Positions 1 to 7,534 of a DNA stretch of 12,014 nucleotides are shown here, piece after piece. Source of the DNA: Euperipatoides rowelli (taxonomy: Eukaryota > Onychophora > Udeonychophora > Euonychophora > Peripatopsidae). Where the stretch lies: the NCBI GenBank assembly GCA_003024985.2, contig PXIH01S0005736.1; one strand, given 5' to 3'. How positions within the stretch are numbered: the first letter of the stretch is position 1; every line of letters starts with the position of its first letter. A program made the translations under genes and the position numbers. The notes below the pieces were generated by a model. The model was given only the letters and a program-made list of their open reading frames with translations. It was not told where the DNA came from and did no database searches.

Positions 1-62
1 AAAAAATAGTAATTGAAACATATTTGAATTTTATAATAATTTTTGATTTGAGGATTTAAATG

Positions 63-135
63 GGCGATTCTGAATCTCCTTTTGAGTGCAACTACTAAAT
101 TGAAAATGGCGATTGAGAATCTCCATTTGAGTGGA
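63..135. repeat. Two diverged direct copies at 45-bp spacing
   Basis: The segment GGCGATTCTGAATCTCC at 63 recurs as GGCGATTGAGAATCTCC at 108. Both copies continue into a TTTGAGTG motif, so about 26 bp is shared at a 45-bp period. This is seen directly in the sequence. It is probably a remnant of a tandem repeat or of an element end. No coding meaning is apparent. Confidence 0.7.
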
Positions 136-177
136 AAGGGTTAATATGACAATATGAATATGTTTTCTTTTTCTGTA

Positions 178-352
178 CAGTGGCCAACACTAATATAGAA
201 ATAATCGTCTGTCTAGCCGAGAATAGCGGAGATGACAAATATTTTTTTTGCTGGTGGTGGGGAGAGGGGGGCAAATAAATTTTTGCTGGTGAGGGGGGGG
301 GGGGGCAAATAAATTTTGCTGGCAGGTGCCAAGTACCCTAGTACCGACCCTG
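178..352. mobile_element. Possible short hAT-like MITE (175 bp)
   Basis: The segment begins CAGTGGCCAACACTA and ends with the reverse complement of CAGGGTCGGTACTAG. The two ends agree at about 9 of 15 positions, and both start with the CAG common at hAT termini. The interior is non-coding and contains G-rich tandem units. The 8 bp outside each end (TTTCTGTA and ATTATAGG) do not match, so no target duplication supports these boundaries. The call rests on terminal similarity only and could be wrong. Confidence 0.3.
242..322 (+). repeat. G-rich tandem units with a 13-bp G-run
   Basis: About two and a half copies of a roughly 35-bp unit are visible: T-run, GCTGGTG, a G-rich stretch, then GGCAAATAAATTTT. 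The second copy carries 13 consecutive G at 293-305. Homopolymer slippage probably produced the length difference between copies. The tract stands out sharply from the AT-rich surroundings. Confidence 0.85.
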
Positions 353-360
353 ATTATAGG

Positions 361-916
361 TTTTAATGAAAGAGATAATTTAAAATAATATTTAGATAGT
401 TAAAAATGCTGTTTTTGTCTGACTTGTATTTTAAGACATGAATTCAATATTTAGTTATCATATTGTAATGAATAGGACAATTAAATACCATATTGTAATA
501 ATTAAGTTAAGGTAACTAAACATATTAGATTACTCCCCTACTATTACATCCCACCCCTTTAAAATAGTCTGTCACTAACCACTTACTATGACATCAGAGA
601 AGGCTATATATGGAAATTTATCTTATGGTATAAAATTTAAAAATTCTAAAAGTTTTGGTATTGAAAAAAATTTCTAAGTCCAAAAAATAATCAACATTAT
701 CCCAACAAGCATTCAAGCTAGAAACATACTTTGGTTTGCTATTCATAAAATAATTAGATCCACATTTCTTAAAAGAAATTGATCCTCTATCATCCATATT
801 TTTTTTGTCATCTGTAGGATATTTACTCTAAGTCCTATACTTTCCATACTAAATTTTAAGTGAGGTGAAAAATATTCTAAGTCTTTACCTTAATATCCAA
901 CCCTAATATAACATTA
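361..916. other. AT-rich stretch, no gene seen
   Basis: No open frame, RNA gene or element end could be recognised here. It precedes the truncated LINE. If the 9-bp direct repeat ending at 916 is a true target duplication, this DNA is the insertion-site flank rather than LINE sequence. Confidence 0.5.
908..916. repeat. Candidate LINE target-site duplication, 5' copy
   Basis: ATAACATTA here is repeated exactly at 3616-3624, just past the (AAT)n tail of the LINE. The position suits a target-primed integration duplication. The motif is short and AT-rich, and similar strings occur in the nearby satellite, so chance is a real alternative. Confidence 0.4.
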
Positions 917-935
917 CAGGAAGTTTTACATAGCA

Positions 936-1513
936 TTGCCAGATATAACGGATTTCATTTTACATGTAACATTTTAGAAAAAAGCCATGGTGGTAGTGTT
1001 TCAATTATTTACATGGGGGATGACCTATCGATATTTCATATATCATTTCCAACTACGTATGGCGTTGAAGTGATTTTAATTATGTTTCGTTCGAATTTCT
1101 AACTAAGAGAAGTACCAATTTATGCTATTATAGCCATTTACTCTCCGCCTAGAAATCAATTCAGCCAAGAATGTATCGACTACATTGAGTCTGAAGTGGA
1201 CAAATTATTTGCAATTAATCCTTCGGTCTCAATATTTGTGGTGGGGGAATTCAATGACCTTAATACCAATATTATTCAATGCTTTAAACAATTCACTCAA
1301 TTAATACAAGAACCAAGACAAAATAGCTTGCTTGACTTGTGTTTTTATCAAGGCCCACTAGTTTTTCGATCGGAGATTTTTCCCCCGATTGCTACATCAG
1401 ACCTTAACTTGGTTAGTATCTCTTGTTGCCTTGATAGTCTACCAAAAAAAAAGATTTTGAATTTTGAATATAGAGCTAAAACAAACTCAAACTATAGATT
1501 TTCGGCTCTGTAA
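936..1513 (+). pseudogene. LINE ORF2 endonuclease domain, degraded and N-terminally truncated
   Basis: In active elements this domain nicks target DNA to prime reverse transcription. Visible pieces are SHGGSVSII (983 onward, matching the usual GGGVAIYV strand), IAIYSPPRNQF (from 1130, matching the YRPP region), VVGEFNDLN (about 1237-1263, where the family has GDFN) and TSDLNLV (about 1395-1415). The last matches the conserved SDHxxV motif with its catalytic His changed to Leu. From 971 to the stop at 1511-1513 one frame is used, broken by a TAA at 1100-1102. Upstream of about 970 the match continues weakly (LPDITDF near 936). The N-terminal third of the domain, including the ETWL region, is absent. 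The ATG/GTG-bounded piece from 1196 is not a separate gene. The domain call is firm, the left limit is not. Confidence 0.85.
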
Positions 1514-3487
1514 TTTCTTCGTTTAACTGGGACTCTCTTTACGAGCGTAAAAGCATCGAGCCAGCAGCAAGTTTATTTAATGAGGAGGTGATTAAAATGT
1601 ATGATCATTCCTTTCCATTAAAATCAAAAACCCTGAAACTAAACAATAATACTTGGATGAATAAAGAAATTGAATCCATTATAAAGGAAAAAAACTTAAT
1701 GTTTAAAAAGGGAGACTTACTCAAGGTAAGTGAATTAACATCTAAAATTAAGACTTTAATCAGAAATACAAAATCCAAGGAATATGAAAGAACCATGAAA
1801 GAAATTAAATACGGTTCAAAGAACTTTTATGATTTGGTTAAAAGATCGGTAGGCTACTCTTCCAAGAATTAAAAAACCCCATTAAATTCCCATGAAAATC
1901 AATTGAACAAACTCAGTTTGACATTTATAATCATTTTAAATCTTTGGCTAACACATATACTCCCATTGCTGAAATGGATCAATCAATTTTGTCTCAACAT
2001 GAGAAAATTACCCCAGTCAACTACATATGGGTTTTGAAGCAACTACAACATATTTCACCATCAATTTCAAATGCCCCAGTAATATTCCCAACTTCATCCT
2101 GAAGGAGTTTTTTGTGGAGCTCTGCATACCTATAATGTTTCTAATAAATCTATCTTTTGAGAGCTGCCAAGTGCCATCAATTTGGAAAGCGGCTCATCTT
2201 ATCACTATTCCAAAACCCAAAATATCTATGAATCCTAGCCAAATGTGTCCTATCTCTATTATTTCATCTATAGCTAAGATTAGTGAAAGCCATGTGTTCA
2301 ATCTAATATTTGGATCTGTTGGGAAGAGTGAGAATCATAATCAATTTTGAGCTTTTTCGAGTCGATCTACGATTGATTACATGACCCTTTATCTTGATAC
2401 TGTAATGAGAAACTTGGATATACCAAAAAAAAAAGATAATCTCAATCATTACAGATTTCAACAAAGCATACTGGTGGACCATGGTGTTTTTCTGAAGAAT
2501 TTCAGCTTGTTGGGTTTCCCTAAGGGAATTGAAACATGGTTTTCTTCGTTTCTGTGCAACAGACAGCAAATCATAAGGAGCCCTGGGAAAATATTGGTAT
2601 TCAGCAGTGCCACGGGGTACCCCAGGGATCTGTTCTGGGGGCCTGATCTTTGTGATAGCTATGGATCTCATAGCAAGAAACATTGACCTGCACTGCAAAT
2701 ACATTGACAATATCATTGTTGTAATACCAGGGAATCATATTGATATTGGCTCAAGAGGCAATCAATTCGCTGATTAAGGAATCCATTTACTGTAATATGT
2801 CAATCAATCCTAAAAAATCGAGCTATATGATTCATGACTTTTCAAGAAATAAATGCATTTTTAAATAATTGTCTATGGATACTTCAACACTACAGGTGGA
2901 AAATCATTGCTGCAATTTGGGCCTCACAATTCAAGCTGACATGTGCTGGAACTTAAACATTGAAAACATAATTAAAAAATCTAGTAAAAGGTTTTTTATC
3001 CTTTATAAACTGAAAAAGCTAGGTGTTGATACTGGGGTGATGGGGTATATCTACGGGATTTTTATAAGGCCTTTTACAGAGCACTGTGCACCTGTATGGT
3101 CTAATGCAATTACTGTTGGTCAGAGCAGGGCCTTGGAAATGATTAAAAAAAGAGCAGTAAGGATTATTATGGGAAAGGAGTATTTATCCTACTCAAAAGC
3201 ACTCGTCTCACTTAATCTGCCATCACTGGATGAAAGATGATCACTCCTATTTAAAAAATATGGCAAATCATTTCAGAGGAGGTACAGCCAATTACTGTAC
3301 GAGGAACTAAAAAAAACTTTATAGGGATTATGTTAGAACTTCTAGGTATGCCAAATCTGCTATTCCTAGCATCATTAATGTACTGAATAATAGTAGTAAT
3401 TGCTTGATGTTTCATGACACTTCACATTCTAGTTTGAGTTATATTAATATTTTATTTTTTAATGCACTTATATATTTTTTTTTTTAG
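1510..3487 (+). pseudogene. LINE ORF2 linker, reverse transcriptase and C-terminal region, multiply frameshifted
   Basis: Reverse transcriptase copies the LINE RNA at the nicked target. Pieces in order: linker with FNWDSLYERKS and NNNTWMNKEIE (1510-1872), ITPVNYIWVLKQL (about 2009-2047), IPNFILKEFF onward and CPISIISSIAKISE (2080-2290), motif A TDFNKAY (2451-2471), WFSSFLCNRQQ (about 2540-2570), motif B GVPQGSVLG (2614-2640) and motif C YIDN (2700-2711). The C-terminal region runs from 2752 in one frame, with a TAA at 2866 and a TGA at 3238, then shifts frame at an A-run near 3310 and ends at TAG 3485. Motif C has Asn where the second catalytic Asp belongs. Frameshifts lie near 1505, 1880-1910, 2070, the A-run at 2425-2434, 2472, 2590-2612, 2641, 2750 and 3310. 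The protein identity is certain. It cannot be functional. Confidence 0.94.
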
Positions 3488-3612
3488 TTTTTTTAATTTT
3501 TTTTTATTGTTATATAATTTCATATTTGTAATCTAGTTCTCCATCCTTGAAAGAGGGAAAAGGACTTGTAATGTTTCTTTCTTATGTTAAATAAACACAA
3601 TAATAATAATAT
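3488..3612 (+). terminator. LINE 3' UTR with AATAAA and (AAT)n tail
   Basis: After the last pol codons comes a T-rich stretch, then AATAAA at 3590-3595. A simple AAT tail at 3599-3610 starts four bases later. A short-period 3' tail of this type marks the end of LINE copies made by target-primed reverse transcription. In an active copy this would be where the transcript ends. It fixes the element's 3' boundary within a few bases. Confidence 0.8.
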
Positions 3613-3615
3613 CAC

Positions 3616-3624
3616 ATAACATTA
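3616..3624. repeat. Candidate LINE target-site duplication, 3' copy
   Basis: This is an exact 9-bp match (ATAACATTA) to 908-916, separated from the AAT tail by ATCAC. If both are real, the insertion occupies 917-3615. The match is modest support only. Confidence 0.4.
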
Positions 3625-3701
3625 TGAGCAATATTAGATGATATTATAGGTCAGCAAATTCTAACATGATATAACATATTTCTAGGAGTGGTTGATGATA
3701 T

Positions 3702-3864
3702 TCCCACAAAGGCACAAATACCCACTCAAACCAATCCATACACATACTCATCCACATAAACACACCCATCAATCCATACAAGCAGCCCCATCAATACACA
3801 AGCACAACTACCCATGCACATACTCACTGATACATGTACCCATCCACTCACCTATCATCAACAA
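3702..3864. repeat. C/A-rich low-complexity tract
   Basis: On the + strand this stretch is almost free of G and is built from loose CATACAC, CATCCAC and CCCATC words without a fixed period. It encodes a 60-residue open frame of His, Thr and Pro (3692-3874) that is best read as repeat translation, not a gene. The words CCCATCCAC and CATCCACAT also occur in the satellite unit that starts just downstream, so the tract may have grown from a satellite edge. Confidence 0.75.
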
Positions 3865-3865
3865 A

Positions 3866-5890
3866 ACTTTATAGGTTCAAGAATAACATCATTCAACCCA
3901 TCCAAGTTAGAAATAATTTATATCAAGCTTGTGGTTTTCAAACATGAATAAATATTTTTCCTAGCTTTGGTTTTTAGAATTGCAAAGCAAAATTTATTTA
4001 GAATATGCAACCACTAGTCATTTTTTAAAAAGTTATTTTTGAAAAGTTATTTTTAAGAAAAGTTTTTTTGAAAAGTTATTTTTAAGGTTATTTTTAAAAG
4101 TTATTTTTTGAAAAGTTATTTTTAAGAAAAGTTATTTTTAAGTTATTTTTTTGAAAAGTTATTTTTTGAAGTTATTTTTAAGAAGTTATTTTTAAGTTAT
4201 TTTTTGAAAAGTTATTTTTAAGAAAAGTTTTTTTAAAGTTATTTTCAAGAAAAGTTATTTTTGAAAAGGTATTTTTTGAAAAGTTTTTATTTTTAAGAAA
4301 AGTTATTTTTAAAAAAAGTTATTTTTGAAAGTTATTTTTGAAAAATTATTTTCAATAAAAGTTATTTTTGAAAAGTTATTTTTTGAAAAGTTATTTTTAA
4401 GAAAAGTTATTTTTGTAAAGTTATTTTTAAGAAAAGTTATTTTTAAGAAAAGTTATTTTTGAAAAGTTATTTTTTTAAGTTATTTTTAAGAAAAGTTATT
4501 TTTGAAGTTATTTTTTAAGAAAAGTTAGTTTTTAAAAGTTATTTTTTGAAAAGTTATTTTTAAGAAAAGTTATTTTTAAGAAATGTTATTTTTAAGAAAA
4601 GTTATTTTTTAAGAAGTTATTTTTTTAAGAAAAGTAATTAAATTTCTGTGTTTAACATTTTACTCGTATATTCATTTATATGTTCTTAAAAAATGACATC
4701 ATTCAACTCATCCACCTCTTATACTTTGAAACAAACTTATATCAGGCTAGATTTATCTAGAGTATGTGCCACTAAACCTAAATTTCTACAGTATCTAGAC
4801 TATCAATCATGGCTTCAAGATCAATATTAACATTTTAATGATACATACATTTTGGCTTAAAATCATTATCATACATATAACTCAGTATGAAAATCCTTAT
4901 AGGTTCAAAACATAACATCATTCAACCCATCCACATCTTACACTTAGAAATAAAATTGTATCAGGCTTGAGGAAGGGGTTCAAACATGAATAAATGTTTT
5001 TCTTGATTTTAATGTTTTGGAAATGTAAATCAACTAGATTTATCAAAAATATGTACCCACAAGACCTAAATTTCTATAGTATCTAGACCATCACATGGTC
5101 TCAAGATCAGTTTTATTCACATTTGATTGATACATACATTCTACTTGTCAAATATCATTATACACAAAGATCAGTATGAAAATCATTTTAGGTTCAAAAT
5201 ATAACATCATTCAACTCATTCACATCTTGGTGTTGTTAAACATGAATAAATATTTTCTCTTAATTTTAATTTTTGAGAAGTGTAATTCAACTAGATTTAT
5301 TGAGCATATGCATCCTCTAGACTAGATCAACAGACACAGCCTCAAGATAAATTTTATTCACATTTGGTCAATGCATACATGTCAGGTACCGGTACCGAGT
5401 ATAATCATACACATAACGTTTAGACCAGTATGAAAATCTTTATTGCTTAAAAAATATATGACAGCATTCAACCCATCCACATTAAACTTAGAGATAAACC
5501 TATATCAAGGTTAGGATTTCAAATATGAATAAATATTTTCCCTAACAACTAAACTAAATTTCTATGGTATCATCAGGACCTCGAAATCAATTTTATTCAC
5601 AAATCGTTGATTCTTACATTTCATTTAATGTGTATCATCATACACATAAAGTCTAGACCAGTATGAAAATTCTTATAGGTTAAAACCTATGACAGCATTC
5701 AACTCATCCACATCTTATACTTAGAAATAAATTTATATCAAGCTTAGGGTTTTCAAACATTATTAAATATTTTCCCTAACTTAAATTTTTCAGAAGTGTA
5801 AAGCAGTTAGATTTATTGAGAATATATACCAAGTTACCGACTAAACTAAATTTCTATGTTTTCTAGGCCACCAGTCACTACCTCAACCCA
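3866..5890 (+). repeat. Satellite-like tandem array, about six diverged copies
   Basis: The anchor ACATCATTCAAC (or ACAGCATTCAAC) recurs at 3886, 4696, 4915, 5204, 5461 and 5692. Most copies carry in the same order CAGTATGAAAAT, TTATAGGTTCAAAAC, CATCCACATCTTA, TAGAAATAA, AAACATGAATAAATATTTT, TAGATTTAT, TAAATTTCTATAG, TCTAGACCA and ATTTTATTCACA. Intervals between anchors are 219, 289, 257 and 231 bp. The first interval (810) is enlarged by an internal minisatellite. Copies differ by substitutions and block deletions, so the array is old. No open frame is conserved between copies. I do not recognise the family. Confidence 0.88.
4022..4636 (+). repeat. AT-rich minisatellite, GTTATTTTT core
   Basis: About 35 copies of GTTATT occur over some 615 bp. 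Each sits in a unit of about 11-18 bp that takes one of two main forms, AAGAAAAGTTATTTTT or TTGAAAAGTTATTTTT. Units vary mainly in the length of the T and A runs, as expected from slippage. The array lies inside the first satellite copy: satellite sequence resembling CACTAGACC ends at its left edge, and TAAATTTCT resumes at its right edge. Confidence 0.96.
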
Positions 5891-5984
5891 TTAAAAATTA
5901 ACCTTTTAACCCTTTAGTAGAATAATTGTTATACAGCATACATCTACTGCATGATGATATCTCACTACCATATTAGTCATCCCA

Positions 5985-6232
5985 GATGAAGGCTAGACCT
6001 TTACTCCTTTATAAAAGTAGCTTTTCCAACTTTAAGAAAAAATTCCATCTGCCACTATTATTACATCACACCAGAAGTGAAAACATCAATGGGAAACCAC
6101 CATACCTGGATGAAGGATAGTACCCTTAGCCTTTTATTATAAAAATAGCTCTTCTACCTTTAAGAAGAAAATTCATCTGCTAGGACTACATCATACCAGT
6201 AGTCACATCATCAACCAGAAGTAACATCACCG
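5985..6232 (+). repeat. Tandem duplication of ~124 bp inside the left foldback arm
   Basis: GATGAAGG at 5985 recurs at 6109. Each is followed by a CCTTT block, TATAAAA, AGTAGCTTTT or ATAGCTCTT, ACTTTAAGAA or CCTTTAAGAA, CATCTGC, and ACATCA plus ACCAG. The right arm carries the matching pair in reverse (CCTTCATCTGG near 6511 and CCTTCAGGG near 6647). The duplication therefore came before the inversion, or both arms were copied together. Confidence 0.8.
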
Positions 6233-6289
6233 ACCGGAAGTGACATTATCAACCGGAAGTGACATCATTCACCAGAAGTGCTGTCATCA
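6195..6289 (+). repeat. Five exact-period 19-bp units in the left arm
   Basis: Units start at 6195, 6214, 6233, 6252 and 6271, exactly 19 bp apart, with consensus ACCAGAAGTGACATCATCA. Two units (6233 and 6252) begin ACCGGAAGTGACAT. There are no unique spacers, so it is not CRISPR-like. The unit resembles an ETS core next to a CRE-like octamer. That reading is an inference from the motif alone. Confidence 0.85.
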
Positions 6290-6360
6290 ACCACCAAAAA
6301 AAAAATTCTACACCTCCCCACAAAAAATCTTTCAACAGGTGCAGAAATTATTTTTGGTGG

Positions 6361-6436
6361 TTGATGACGGCACTTCTGCTAAATAATGTCACTCCTGGTT
6401 GATGATGTTACTTCTGGTTGATATCACTTCTGGTAT
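6361..6436 (-). repeat. Matching 19-bp units in the right arm
   Basis: Read on the minus strand, the right arm repeats the 19-bp unit about four times: the variants GCAGAAGTGCCGTCATCA, ACCAGGAGTGACATTATTT and ACCAGAAGTAACATCATCA, and one unit shortened by about 3 bp. It has one unit fewer than the left arm, so the arms have drifted in copy number. Confidence 0.75.
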
Positions 6437-6858
6437 GAAGTAGTCCTATAAGATGAAATTTTTCTTAAAGGTAGCAGAGTATTTTTTATAATAGAGGGAT
6501 AGGTACTAACCTTCATCTGGGTCTGATGACTTCCCATTGATGATGTCACTTCTAGTTGATGTCACTTCCAATATGATATAGTAGTAGCAGATGATTTTTT
6601 TTAAAAGATAGAAACTATTTTTAATAAGAGGGTTAAGGACACTATCCTTCAGGGTATGATTAAAATGCTAATGAGATGTCATCATGTGATAGTTAAATGC
6701 AGTATAACAAACATTCTACTAAAGGGTTAAAAGGTTAATTTTTAATGGTTGAGACCATGACTGGTGGTCTAGATACGGCAGAAATTTCCATACCATAACA
6801 ACAATCGTCAAGGTGAGGGAGGCTTTGTCAATTGATTGGCTTTTGTCGGCTCAAGAGT

Positions 6859-7236
6859 GACCCTTATATCAAGTCTATTAAAGATAAGATTTCAACTAAT
6901 TTACAGATAGAGTTCACTATAGATAATAGCCAGCTTATACTGAAAAGAGTAAGACTTTACAGAGCTTTTGGTGGGATGTATGTTACATTAGTGTCCCATG
7001 CGCTAGTGTAGGATGTCATTGCAAACTACTACAACTCTGTAATTCGCAAACAATTCTCTCTGGTTAAAACATTATGGAAAATTTGGTCAAGCTTTGCATG
7101 GTAAATTATACAAAATTATGTCCAAACCTACATTTCTTCTTATGACATATGTCAAAAGAGGAATTTTCCCTCAGCAAAGCTCCATTGCAACCCATACGCC
7201 CCAGCATGATCCTATTGAAAAAGCTATACATGAATA
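6859..7236 (+). pseudogene. Gypsy integrase N-terminal zinc-binding (HHCC) domain, decayed
   Basis: One frame runs from 6859 to about 7195 with only TAG at 7009 and TAA at 7102, then shifts frame before 7230. The family's H-x6-H-x29-C-x2-C pattern can be placed exactly. The first His position (codon 7030) is Tyr in YYNSVI, the second (codon 7051) is Gln in KQFSLVKTL, the first Cys (codon 7141) is Tyr in ISSYDIC, and only the last Cys (codon 7150) remains. KTLWKIWSSFAW and QNYVQTY are the usual helix region between. In an active protein this domain binds zinc and helps the integrase assemble on element ends. Three of four ligands are lost. The TAG and at least two of the ligand losses fit single transitions. 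Confidence 0.83.
7229..7236. repeat. Target-site duplication, left copy (hAT-like MITE)
   Basis: CATGAATA matches CATGGATA at 7535-7542 with one mismatch. The right copy encodes the Met-Asp of the integrase core, so it probably keeps the original base and the left copy has a G-to-A change. Confidence 0.7.
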
Positions 7237-7534
7237 TAGGGCCTTTCAGAGAAATTTGAGGCCCGGGGCAAATGATATTTTCGAGGCTTTTGAAAATTGA
7301 AAAATAAAATGTGAAAATGTAATTTTGATAAACTTTTTTTTTGTATGGATGTTTTGTTAATATAAAGTTAGTTGTGGACATTTTAATAACCTTTTTTTTT
7401 TGTGAAGTGTGGAAACATTAATTGGTGGTTCCCATAGATCGAGGCCCCTCAATAAAAAATCAAAGCCTTTAAAATTGTGAGGTCCAGGGACTTCACAGCC
7501 CCTTTTGCCCCCCCCCCCCTTAAGATAGCCTCTG
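7237..7534. mobile_element. hAT-like MITE (298 bp) inserted in the gypsy integrase
   Basis: The segment is flanked by CATGAATA (7229-7236) and CATGGATA (7535-7542), an 8-bp direct repeat with one mismatch, the duplication length made by hAT transposases. Its left end is TAGGGCCTTTCAG and the reverse complement of its right end is CAGAGGCTATCTT, matching at about 8 of 13 positions. Inside the ends are GAGGCCCGGGGCAAA (left) and a 12-bp C-run with CCCTTTTGC (right). There is no transposase frame. The open frames at 7094-7300 (+), 7106-7381 (-) and 7357-7647 (-) only read across the junctions. Removing the segment brings the gypsy connector directly up to the MDIVGP motif, which independently supports the boundaries. 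Confidence 0.72.

Larger units (their letters stand above)
917..3615 (+). mobile_element. 5'-truncated, dead non-LTR retrotransposon (LINE, CR1/L2/Jockey group)
   Basis: Read in order, the element has the middle and end of an AP-like endonuclease, a linker, a reverse transcriptase with motifs A, B and C, a C-terminal region, a 3' UTR with AATAAA, and an (AAT)n tail. ORF1, the start of ORF2 and the 5' UTR are missing. A 5' truncation is usual for LINE copies made by target-primed reverse transcription. The RT runs directly into a C-terminal region like that of CR1/L2 elements (RAVRIIMGKEY then LNLPSLDER), and no RNase H follows, which argues against the I clade. Many frameshifts and stops, plus loss of catalytic residues in both domains, show it is an old inactive copy. 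The exact clade would need a phylogeny. Confidence 0.93.
5848..6790. repeat. Long foldback (inverted) repeat, ~940 bp with 21-nt loop
   Basis: The left arm (5848-6315) is an imperfect reverse complement of the right arm (6337-6790). Matching blocks include ATTAAAAATTAACCTTTTAA (from 5891) with its complement ending near 6754, CCTTTAGTAGAAT, the GATGAAGG blocks, and ATCAACCACCAAAAA closing onto TTTTTGGTGGTTGAT. The inner ends are CACCT (6311-6315) and AGGTG (6337-6341). The outer 35-40 bp of each arm match the satellite segment around TAAATTTCT and TCTAGACCA, so the right end holds an inverted satellite scrap. There is no coding capacity. It may be a foldback-type DNA element or an inverted duplication. 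A transcript through it would form a very long hairpin. Confidence 0.9.

Noticed and set aside
163-180. Splice-acceptor-like pyrimidine tract ending TGTACAG
   Set aside because: No open exon follows, and the CAG fits better as the start of the candidate MITE.
1605-1796. 63-residue minus-strand frame
   Set aside because: It is antisense to the LINE linker region and has no features of its own.
2303-2716. 137-residue open frame on the minus strand
   Set aside because: It lies opposite the LINE reverse transcriptase motifs A and B and shows no recognisable protein. It is an antisense shadow.
3692-3874. 60-residue open frame rich in His, Thr and Pro
   Set aside because: It is a translation of a G-poor low-complexity tract, with no domain and no codon-like structure.
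6195-6289. Regular short repeats considered as a CRISPR array
   Set aside because: The 19-bp units are back to back without unique spacers, in a eukaryotic transposon-rich context.
7094-7300. 68-residue + strand frame that might be a small gene
   Set aside because: It starts in the gypsy zinc-binding region in a shifted frame and runs into the MITE, so it is a chimera of two dead elements.
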